This document shows, in pieces, positions 1-5,092 of a stretch of DNA of 5,092 nucleotides; within the stretch, counting starts at the first letter, position 1, and every line of letters begins with the position of its first letter. Source of the DNA: an uncultured Verrucomicrobiales bacterium (GTDB lineage: Bacteria > Verrucomicrobiota > Verrucomicrobiia > Verrucomicrobiales > Akkermansiaceae); contig CALLBE010000035.1 in assembly GCA_938001985.1 (NCBI GenBank), positions 1 through 5,092 of the forward strand, in the 5' to 3' direction. The translations under genes and the position numbers were made by a program. The notes under the pieces were generated by a model, which saw only the letters and a program-made list of their open reading frames with translations, made no database searches and had not been told where the DNA came from.

Positions 1-564
1 TTAAAAATAACCTTACCGCTATACCTTCTGGATCAAGCAACCAAGTGGTGGACCGTTCTTAATCTTGAGCCTCCTTTTATTAAAATTGGAGATCAACTTT
101 TCTTTAATAAAATTGATACCATCCCCATCATCCCTGACTTTTTCAACTGGGTTCGCATCCATAATTCAGGGGTTGCTTGGGGCTTTGGCAACGGCTCATC
201 ATGGGCGCCTTTGATCTTCACCTTGATATTAGTCATTGCGATTGTCGCGCTGTCTATTGGATGGAAAAAAGGCTTCTTTAATACGGGATGGGCTAGATTT
301 TCCCCAGCCCTCATCATCTGCGGTGCTCTTGGGAATTTGACTGACCGACTCACTCAAGGGTTTCAACTCCCTTATATGCAAGGCGAGTCTTTCTGGGACT
401 GTCTCACGGCAGGTTATGTGGTTGATTTTTTAGATTTTACCATCCCTTTCATCGACTATCGTTATCCCGCCTTTAACGTCGCGGATGCCTGCATCAGCAT
501 AGGGGCGATTTTGATGCTCGTTTCATCGCTCAAAGAGGACTTTAAGAAAAAGGAAAAAGCCTAA
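1..564 (+). CDS. lspA: Lipoprotein signal peptidase (signal peptidase II), 5'-truncated by the window edge
   Basis: LspA is an inner-membrane aspartyl protease that removes the signal peptide of prolipoproteins after diacylglyceryl transfer to the lipobox cysteine. The frame is open from base 1 to the TAA at 562-564 and gives 187 residues. Family blocks appear in order: LDQATKW (fragment residues 10-16), HNSGVAWGFG (54-63), GNLTDR (111-116), GYVVDFLDF (138-146) and FNVADA (158-163). The expected catalytic pair is D115 and D162. Hydrophobic segments at about 70-88, 100-113 and 163-178 match membrane helices 2 to 4. Only the tail of helix 1 (LKITLPLYLL) is present, so probably only a few to a dozen N-terminal residues are missing. 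An internal TTG at 211 is not the true start, because conserved blocks lie upstream of it. About 18 extra residues separate DRL from GYVVDF compared with the usual short link. The protein is therefore longer than the common 160-170 residues. It is probably the first visible gene of an operon with the downstream helicase. Confidence 0.95.
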   Translation, partial: LKITLPLYLLDQATKWWTVLNLEPPFIKIGDQLFFNKIDTIPIIPDFFNWVRIHNSGVAWGFGNGSSWAPLIFTLILVIAIVALSIGWKKGFFNTGWARFSPALIICGALGNLTDRLTQGFQLPYMQGESFWDCLTAGYVVDFLDFTIPFIDYRYPAFNVADACISIGAILMLVSSLKEDFKKKEKA

Positions 565-630
565 TCTCTGAATGACCTTGAGCAACCTCACGGGTCTGAT
601 TCTCAAACCTCATCACTCCCCTCCCTTCTC
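565..630 (+). other. C-rich, G-poor intergenic stretch between lspA and the helicase gene
   Basis: These 66 bases contain no convincing promoter and no Shine-Dalgarno sequence. Bases 599-630 contain no G at all, and 16 of the 30 bases at 601-630 are C. The reading frame of lspA stays open through this gap, so only the TAA at 562-564 separates the two genes. Unstructured, C-rich and G-poor RNA is the kind that Rho factor loads on, but that use is inference. It could equally be an unstructured leader that keeps the helicase start codon accessible. Confidence 0.3.
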
Positions 631-3225
631 ATGTATTCAGAAATCATCAAAGCCTCGGCAGGGACTGGGAAGACCTATCAACTCACGCTTCGTTATGTAA
701 TGCTGCTGGCTTTGGAGGTTTGCTCTCCAGATAAAATCGTCGCACTCACCTTTACGAAAAAAGCAGCCAGTGAGTTCACTCATCGAATCCTATCCGCTCT
801 CTGTGAAGCAGCCTCTTCTGATAAAAAAGCCACGGCCTTAACGCAACAACTCCAAGCTTTACTCAAGGACTTAACCACTCAGTTTCCAGAACACACCCAA
901 CTTCAAAACATTGCCTCACGCTTTGAAGCCCTCACGCCTCTCAGCACAAACGCTGGCTTTTGGTTAAAAAAACTAGAACGCCTCAGCCTCGCTCTCGATC
1001 AAATCACACTGGCCACACTGGATAGTTTTTTTATCAATTACTACCGTCAAATAGCCGCTGAGAAAGGTGTTTTTGACCTCCGTATTGTTGACGAGCTAGA
1101 AGTCTCAAAAGTCTCCAGTGATATCATCACTCAAATCCTCACCTCTTCAGACGCTCCTAACTTAGACGAGTTTTATCAAGCCTTCAAGCTCTCCACTTAC
1201 GGAAAAGAGGAAAACAAGCTGACTCACAATCTCGAGAGCTTCATTGCTAACTTTCATCGCATTTACCTAGACTACCCCTCCCAATCGCAATGGGGTGTAC
1301 TCGCCTCCTCTGAATTAAAGGAGCTAGCCCAATCTCTCCCCAATGAATCCAAGGACTCCTTGCTCAATCACCTTAGCCAAGCCATTGAATCCTCTCTTGA
1401 TTCAGATTGGACGACGGAGAAAAAACGAGAAGCTTGGGCAAAAACGTGGCGAAAAAACCTAGCTTGTCTCCAGAACTACAACGCAGAAAAAGGCGTCCGT
1501 TCTTTAGAAAAAAATATAGAGGACCTCTTTCCCCAGCTTTCTGAACTGTTCGCAGGCAAAGCGGTGCTCACCTACTATAAAATAGAACTGCCCTTCACAC
1601 CAGATGATCAGCAGAAGTTAGCGCACCTCTTGACACTGATTCTCCTAGAGGAACACCAACACAACCTGAGTCACTCGAAAGGCATTGCCAAAGTCGTCGA
1701 GCAATTTGAGACCCAATATAATCTGCAATTTCGTCAAACAGGGAAGTTGACCTTTTCTGATATCACCAAGGCCTTAGTCCAAGAAAGCAATGACTTGGGC
1801 GCGTCGAAGATCGATCAACAATATCATCATTGGCTCCTAGATGAATTCCAAGACACCAGTGCGAATCAATGGGAGATCATTCAACCTTTTTTCCAAGACA
1901 TTCAGCAATCCTCGGATGAAAAATCGGTTTTAGTTGTTGGGGATAAGAAGCAGGCCATCTATGGCTGGCGAGGTGGGGATGCTGAGCTTTTTAATGAAAC
2001 AGAAAAGGGCTGGAATCTTGATAACACACCCCTGTCCCGAAACCTGAGCCAATCTTGGCGCTCGGCTCCTCAGATCATGGCGTTTTCCAATACTTTATTT
2101 GGAGACGGTTTTGAACACTTAAAAAGCTTCACTAGCTCTATCTTCAGCGACCCTAACTTTTCAGATGAAGACGTCTTAAAGCGCTGGGAATATCAAGCGC
2201 ATGAATCGGCACCGCCGCTCAGAGACGCCAACGGTCTCGTTCAGGTAATTAAATCGCCAAAAGCCAGTCGAGCTGACGAACGTGAAGTTCGCTACGAGGC
2301 CTTATTTGAAGAAATTTTATCGCTGACCGAAGAGGGAAGTTCCTACGCCATTTTGGTTAAATCTAATAAGCAGGTGCTTTCTGTAGTCTCATGGCTCAAA
2401 GCCCAACTAGAAGCGATCAAATCTCCGCTAATAGTCACTACCAATTCCGCAGACCTGTTGATCAAGAAAACAAGCTGGGGACACCAGCTCCTCAGTTTAT
2501 TTAAGTGGCTTCGCTCACCTTCTGACCAAGCCTCAGAATTCATGGTGATGAAGTTGGATGGCTTCAAAAACTGGATCAAAGAGACGGAGAGCGACACATG
2601 GCAGGCTTTTCAAGAATTGCTTCGACAAGAAGGGCTTGTTTCTTTTTTAGAAACCATCTCTCCTCAGAGTAATGATGCGCACCTCGCCCATCACGAGGAA
2701 ATCTTGAAAGAAGCTTATGCTCTCAACGCCTCAGAGTTGAAACTAGAGGCTTGGATTCACCTTTTAGAAAAGAAAACCATCCGCCGCTCGAGCACCAGCA
2801 ACACCATTCAAGTCATGGTTTACCATCAGTCCAAAGGGTTGGAGTTTGATCATGTTTTCTTGCCTGAACTAGAGGACAGTAATGTAGACTTCACCAAACA
2901 AAAGGTGCTGGAGAGTCAAGAGCAAGACACCTTACTAATTGGCGCGAGAAAAAGCACGCAACTTGGGCTCCATGCCTTTCACAAGCACACCCAACAATGG
3001 CTGACCTCACAAACTTATGAGAGTATTTGCACGCTTTACGTGGCCATCACTCGAGCGAAAAAGTCATTAACTTTGATCACCAAATATCGAGACACCCCAT
3101 CGAATACCTCAAGCTATTCGGCCTGGTTGGATCGAGTATTCGAGGAAAGGCCAAAAAAAGAAATCAAAGCTACACAAGACAGCTCTTTTGTTTTATACAC
3201 ATCAAGTCAAGGCCATGAGATTTGA
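631..3225 (+). CDS. UvrD/AddA-like superfamily 1A DNA helicase without nuclease domain
   Basis: This is an ATP-driven 3'-5' DNA translocase or helicase, probably acting in double-strand-break processing or recombination repair in the cytoplasm. All core motifs are visible: Walker A ASAGTGKT (residues 8-15), Ia TFTKKAA (40-46), Ic ITLATLDSFF (125-134), FSDI (375-378), Walker B DEFQDT (404-409), III GDKKQAIYGWRGGD (437-450), IV SWRS (475-478), V HQSKGLEFD (732-740) and VI LYVAITRAKK (802-811). The N-terminal IIKASAGTGKT resembles RecB and AddA more than UvrD. Only seven residues precede the motif, so there is no room for a UvrD-type Q motif. Only 53 residues follow motif VI, whereas AddA and RecB carry a large C-terminal nuclease domain there. 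The protein is 864 residues, against well over 1000 for those enzymes. The ATG at 631 is chosen because Walker A follows at once and no ATG, GTG or TTG lies upstream in frame after the lspA stop. No Shine-Dalgarno is present. The gene end overlaps the next start by 11 bases. Helicase assignment is sure; AddA versus another UvrD subgroup is less so. Confidence 0.93.
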   Translation: MYSEIIKASAGTGKTYQLTLRYVMLLALEVCSPDKIVALTFTKKAASEFTHRILSALCEAASSDKKATALTQQLQALLKDLTTQFPEHTQLQNIASRFEALTPLSTNAGFWLKKLERLSLALDQITLATLDSFFINYYRQIAAEKGVFDLRIVDELEVSKVSSDIITQILTSSDAPNLDEFYQAFKLSTYGKEENKLTHNLESFIANFHRIYLDYPSQSQWGVLASSELKELAQSLPNESKDSLLNHLSQAIESSLDSDWTTEKKREAWAKTWRKNLACLQNYNAEKGVRSLEKNIEDLFPQLSELFAGKAVLTYYKIELPFTPDDQQKLAHLLTLILLEEHQHNLSHSKGIAKVVEQFETQYNLQFRQTGKLTFSDITKALVQESNDLGASKIDQQYHHWLLDEFQDTSANQWEIIQPFFQDIQQSSDEKSVLVVGDKKQAIYGWRGGDAELFNETEKGWNLDNTPLSRNLSQSWRSAPQIMAFSNTLFGDGFEHLKSFTSSIFSDPNFSDEDVLKRWEYQAHESAPPLRDANGLVQVIKSPKASRADEREVRYEALFEEILSLTEEGSSYAILVKSNKQVLSVVSWLKAQLEAIKSPLIVTTNSADLLIKKTSWGHQLLSLFKWLRSPSDQASEFMVMKLDGFKNWIKETESDTWQAFQELLRQEGLVSFLETISPQSNDAHLAHHEEILKEAYALNASELKLEAWIHLLEKKTIRRSSTSNTIQVMVYHQSKGLEFDHVFLPELEDSNVDFTKQKVLESQEQDTLLIGARKSTQLGLHAFHKHTQQWLTSQTYESICTLYVAITRAKKSLTLITKYRDTPSNTSSYSAWLDRVFEERPKKEIKATQDSSFVLYTSSQGHEI

Positions 3226-3448
3226 AAATGATAGACTGATTTATACGGAAGCATCCATCCTAGAACAAGTGGGTGATAATGTGTACCTAGCCAAACTATC
3301 AAACGGTAAAACAGTGTACGCTCACACGTCGAAAATCGACGAAGGAATGAACGCTCACCTCTTCCCTGACTTAACCATTGAACTCGAAATGACGCCATTT
3401 GATATGGATAAAGGTCGCATCGTGAAAATCATTGAGAAAAAGTCGTAA
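3215..3448 (+). CDS. IF-1-like S1/OB-fold protein, divergent (infA-like)
   Basis: This 77-residue protein aligns without gaps, by eye, to translation initiation factor IF-1 (72 residues in E. coli), at an offset of two residues. Shared parts are ILE (15-17), L-NG (28-31), AH-S (36-39) and E-TPFD-KGRIV (58-70), giving about 18 identities over roughly 60 positions. IF-1 binds the 30S ribosomal A site. The histidine of the AHxS block is kept (H37). The basic GKMRxxxIR loop of IF-1 is replaced by KIDEGMNAHL (40-49), and the arginines equivalent to E. coli R23 and R70 are replaced by L25 and I72. It may therefore be a specialised paralogue or another RNA-binding OB-fold protein, not the main IF-1. 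I chose the ATG at 3215 because it gives IF-1-like length. An in-frame TTG at 3188 would add nine residues inside the helicase gene. The 11-base overlap with the helicase suggests translational coupling. A canonical infA elsewhere in the genome cannot be checked here. Confidence 0.8.
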   Translation: MRFENDRLIYTEASILEQVGDNVYLAKLSNGKTVYAHTSKIDEGMNAHLFPDLTIELEMTPFDMDKGRIVKIIEKKS

Positions 3449-3490
3449 ATTTAAAGCACTTTTCACAAGACAAATAAGAGAAGGTGTGAT

Positions 3491-3519
3491 TTGTTCTATT
3501 TCTCCCCATTATCTATAAT
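3491..3519 (+). promoter_or_regulatory. Probable sigma-70-type promoter of the HU-family gene
   Basis: A perfect -10 hexamer TATAAT lies at 3514-3519. A weak -35 match TTGTTC lies at 3491-3496, separated by an ideal 17-base spacer. The expected transcription start, six to eight bases after the -10 box, falls near 3525-3527. That is only about five bases before the HU start codon at 3531, so the mRNA would be leaderless or nearly so. The position in the gap behind the upstream three-gene unit supports it. The call is from consensus matching only. Confidence 0.7.
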
Positions 3520-3530
3520 TTAAAGAACGC

Positions 3531-3821
3531 ATGGCAACTATTACAAAACGAGATTTAGTAATTAAATTAAGTACTCAAAGTGGACTGACTCAAGTTCAAG
3601 TTCAAAATATTCTTCAAGGCTTTTTAGATGAAATCAGCCAATCCTTAATTAATGGAGACACGGTAATGATGCGTAATTTTGGTACTTTTGAAATCAAAGA
3701 AACCAAAGAAAAAGTGGGTCGCAATCCTAAAAAACCTTCTGAAGACATTCATATCCCATCTCGTAAAATTGTTAAGTTCAAACCGGGTAAAGAGTTAAAA
3801 GAAGAGGTTAAAAACACCTAA
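3531..3821 (+). CDS. HU/IHF-family nucleoid DNA-binding protein
   Basis: This is a small basic histone-like protein that binds and bends DNA as a dimer and compacts the nucleoid. It has 96 residues, close to the usual 90-100. The N-terminal ITKRDLV (4-10) and the following helices form the dimerisation body. NFGTFE (49-54) is the conserved turn before the beta arm, and GRNP (63-66) carries the proline that intercalates into DNA at the arm tip. PSRKIVKFKPGKELKE (76-91) is the typical C-terminal block. Sequence alone does not settle HU versus IHF, so I give no symbol. The start is fixed by the MATITKRDL opening that is common in the family and by the promoter just upstream. The gene is monocistronic, with its own promoter and an intrinsic terminator 23 bases after the stop. 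Its codons look more AT-rich (many TTA, ATT and AAA) than those of the flanking genes, which may reflect high expression; this is an impression, not a computed value. Confidence 0.95.
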   Translation: MATITKRDLVIKLSTQSGLTQVQVQNILQGFLDEISQSLINGDTVMMRNFGTFEIKETKEKVGRNPKKPSEDIHIPSRKIVKFKPGKELKEEVKNT

Positions 3822-3844
3822 TTCTTTAGTTCTATCTCACACTG

Positions 3845-3892
3845 GGGCAAACTAAACTCGATTTCTATCGATTACGTTTGCCCATTTTTTTT
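3845..3892 (+). terminator. Intrinsic terminator after the HU-family gene
   Basis: GGGCAAAC at 3845-3852 pairs perfectly with GTTTGCCC at 3876-3883. Inside it, TCGAT (3858-3862) pairs with ATCGA (3867-3871) around a four-base loop, with a small internal loop between the two stems. One A follows the outer stem, then eight T (3885-3892). This is the classic layout of a Rho-independent terminator on the + strand. There is no matching A-rich tract on the left side, so it is probably one-directional. It separates the HU gene from bioB. Confidence 0.9.
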
Positions 3893-3905
3893 ATCTATTT
3901 ATTCT
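3878..3905 (+). promoter_or_regulatory. Candidate bioB promoter overlapping the terminator
   Basis: TTGCCC at 3878-3883 matches four of six bases of the -35 consensus. TATTCT at 3900-3905 matches four of six of the -10 consensus, with a 16-base spacer. The -35 box would lie in the right arm of the terminator stem and the spacer would hold the T tract. The predicted start near 3912 is about four bases before the bioB ATG. A promoter is needed somewhere here, because the terminator sits immediately upstream and only 23 bases remain between its T tract and bioB. The match itself is weak. I see no palindrome resembling a biotin repressor operator. Confidence 0.4.
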
Positions 3906-3915
3906 ACCTTCAGCG

Positions 3916-4911
3916 ATGAATTACCAACAACTCAAGGAATTGCACGATCTTCCCTTTTTCACCCTATTAGAAAAGGCTAGAGAAGTTCACCTAAAACATT
4001 GGGATAACAACGAAGTTCAGCTTTGTACCCTTCTTTCTATTAAAACAGGTGGGTGTTCCGAAGATTGCTCTTATTGCGCTCAATCAGCTCGCTATAAAAA
4101 TGACGTCAACGCTGAGCGCTTGATGGAAAAATGCGAAATCATGACACGCGCAAAGGCGGCCAAAGAAAATGGCTCGACTCGCTTCTGCATGGGCGCCGCA
4201 TGGCGTGGTGTTCGTAAAGGAACGGAACGTTTTGAAAAAGTAAAAGACATCATCAGTGAAGTCTCCACTCTGGGAATGGAAGTTTGCGTCACGTTAGGTG
4301 AATTGGGTAAAGAAGAAGCCAGTGAGTTAAAAGAAGCCGGTGTCACAGCTTATAACCATAACATTGATACGTCTCCTGAGCACTATCCAAACATTGTCAC
4401 CACACACACCTTCCAGGACCGTTTAAACACGATCCGTCACGCACAAGACGCTGGAATGAGCATCTGTTGTGGTGGTATTTTAGGATTGGGTGAAACAACC
4501 GAAGACCGCCTCAAAATGCTTGAAGTGGTTTCTGAATTCAACCCTCAGCCAGAGTCCGTTCCAATCAACTCATTGATGCCAATGCCAGGAACACCTCTTT
4601 CCGGCAGTGAGCCTGTGGACGTATTCGACGTGGCTCGTATTATTGCCATTTCTAGAATCGCTATTCCAAAAGCAAAAATCAGACTCTCAGCTGGCCGTAA
4701 AAACTTCACAGAAGAAGGCCAAGCTCTCTGCTTCTTTGCCGGAGCGAACTCAATCTTCTATGGTGAGAAGCTCTTAACAGGGAATAATCCGTCAACGAAT
4801 CAGGATATCAAGCTGATGGAGAAACTGGGGCTTCACGCTCAAGTTCCAAATCCTGACATGGTTGCTGAGTCCTGCGATACGGAGAAGCCTGCTTCACCCT
4901 GCATTAACTAA
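3916..4911 (+). CDS. bioB: Biotin synthase, radical SAM enzyme
   Basis: BioB inserts sulfur into dethiobiotin to make biotin, the last step of the pathway, using S-adenosylmethionine radicals. The [4Fe-4S] motif is C47-SED-C51-SY-C54, the CxxxCxxC of radical SAM enzymes. The ligands of the second [2Fe-2S] cluster are all present by comparison with E. coli BioB: C91 (RFCMGAAWR), C124 (EVCVTLG), C184 (ICCGGILG) and R256 (RLSAGR). YNHNID (146-151), SVPINSLMPMPGTPL (214-228) and AGANSIFYGEKLL are also typical. At 331 residues the length is normal. A second cysteine, C185, sits next to C184 where E. coli has serine. The tail after the conserved core carries two more cysteines and is probably not functional in cluster binding. 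The start at 3916 follows the terminator by 23 bases and has no Shine-Dalgarno. No other biotin gene is visible nearby. The frame that follows begins 22 bases after its stop and may share its transcript. Confidence 0.97.
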   Translation: MNYQQLKELHDLPFFTLLEKAREVHLKHWDNNEVQLCTLLSIKTGGCSEDCSYCAQSARYKNDVNAERLMEKCEIMTRAKAAKENGSTRFCMGAAWRGVRKGTERFEKVKDIISEVSTLGMEVCVTLGELGKEEASELKEAGVTAYNHNIDTSPEHYPNIVTTHTFQDRLNTIRHAQDAGMSICCGGILGLGETTEDRLKMLEVVSEFNPQPESVPINSLMPMPGTPLSGSEPVDVFDVARIIAISRIAIPKAKIRLSAGRKNFTEEGQALCFFAGANSIFYGEKLLTGNNPSTNQDIKLMEKLGLHAQVPNPDMVAESCDTEKPASPCIN

Positions 4912-4933
4912 TCCGTTAAGCTTCACAAACGCC

Positions 4934-5092
4934 ATGGTTGATATGCTTGTCAAACTCTACGATTTACCACAACTGGTTAATCTAGAGTCTCAAATTAATG
5001 ACTTAAGAGACAAAGAAAGCATCATCATCCGTCGACCCGGTGTGTATGAAAAACACATTGTGGCTGATTTCATTCAGACTCATTTTTCAAAA
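4934..5092 (+). CDS. Partial CDS, N-terminal part of a probable GNAT-family acetyltransferase
   Basis: The frame is open from an ATG at 4934 to the window end, giving 53 residues with no stop. The opening MLVKLYDLPQL, followed by IIIRRPGVYEKHIVADFI (residues 31-48), resembles the start of a group of GNAT N-acetyltransferases as I remember it. The acetyl-CoA-binding motif would lie beyond the window, so the family call is tentative. An ATG at 4943 is an equally good start and would give 50 residues. Neither has a Shine-Dalgarno site. The 22-base gap after bioB has no visible terminator, so co-transcription is likely. Codon use and amino-acid content look like a real gene. Substrate is unknown. 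Confidence 0.6.
   Translation, partial: MVDMLVKLYDLPQLVNLESQINDLRDKESIIIRRPGVYEKHIVADFIQTHFSK

Noticed and set aside
211..564. A 117-residue reading frame starting at TTG 211 as a separate short gene
   Set aside because: Conserved LspA blocks (LDQATK, NSGVAW) lie upstream in the same open frame, so this is the inner part of a gene truncated by the window edge.
578..606. TTGAGC as a -35 box for a helicase promoter
   Set aside because: No acceptable -10 box lies 16-18 bases downstream (TCTCAA at 601-606).
562..631. Possible natural fusion or read-through of lspA into the helicase, since both are in the same frame
   Set aside because: A clear TAA ends lspA after a normal LspA C-terminus, and the helicase opens with a normal ATG and N-terminus. 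Sharing a frame is a one-in-three chance event.
2343..2597. Minus-strand frame of 84 residues within the helicase gene, and similar antisense frames elsewhere
   Set aside because: They lie opposite strongly conserved coding sequence, show no recognisable domain and have no promoter or Shine-Dalgarno.
3027..3218. A 63-residue + strand frame overlapping the helicase 3' end
   Set aside because: It is out of frame across motif VI of the helicase and has no protein-like features of its own.
3453..3462. AAAGCACTTT as a terminator hairpin for the upstream operon
   Set aside because: The stem would be four pairs around a two-base loop, without a T tract, which is not a credible terminator.
3448..3525. 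Nine-base direct repeat AATTTAAAG at 3448-3456 and 3517-3525 flanking the HU promoter region
   Set aside because: It is short and AT-rich within an AT-rich gap, and there is no inverted symmetry or further copy to suggest a binding site.

Overview
The window reads as ordinary chromosomal DNA of a free-living, Gram-negative-type bacterium of moderate GC content. It is densely packed, and every gene lies on the + strand. My best guess is a verrucomicrobial lineage, perhaps Opitutae. That guess rests on the look of the HU-family protein, the extended loop in the lipoprotein signal peptidase and the near absence of Shine-Dalgarno sites. It is family resemblance recalled from memory, not a phylogenetic result. 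I see no insertion sequence, phage gene, CRISPR array, tRNA or rRNA.

Layout. Positions 1-564 hold the 3' part of lspA (signal peptidase II), cut by the window edge just inside its first membrane helix. After a 66-base gap rich in C and poor in G comes an 864-residue superfamily 1A DNA helicase of the AddA/RecB/UvrD kind (631-3225). All its helicase motifs are intact, but it has no C-terminal nuclease domain. Its last codons overlap the start of a 77-residue OB-fold protein (3215-3448). That protein aligns without gaps to translation initiation factor IF-1 but lacks most of the basic residues of IF-1's ribosome-binding loop. These three genes look like one transcription unit whose promoter lies outside the window.

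A new unit then starts from a strong promoter candidate whose perfect -10 box sits only 11 bases before the start codon of an HU/IHF-family nucleoid protein (3531-3821). This unit is closed by a clear intrinsic terminator (3845-3892). A weaker promoter candidate overlaps the terminator and precedes bioB (biotin synthase, 3916-4911), again with its -10 box about 10 bases from the ATG. A partial reading frame (4934-5092), probably the start of a GNAT-type acetyltransferase, follows bioB after 22 bases and may be co-transcribed with it.

How the genes relate. The lspA, helicase and IF-1-like genes do not form an obvious pathway: one acts in lipoprotein maturation, one in DNA repair or recombination, and one in RNA or ribosome binding. 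bioB stands apart from any other biotin gene visible here. The points most worth a second look are the IF-1-like protein coupled to the helicase, the missing nuclease domain, the near-leaderless promoter geometry seen twice, and the loop insertion beside the LspA catalytic aspartate. I did not find convincing evidence of a wholly new system.
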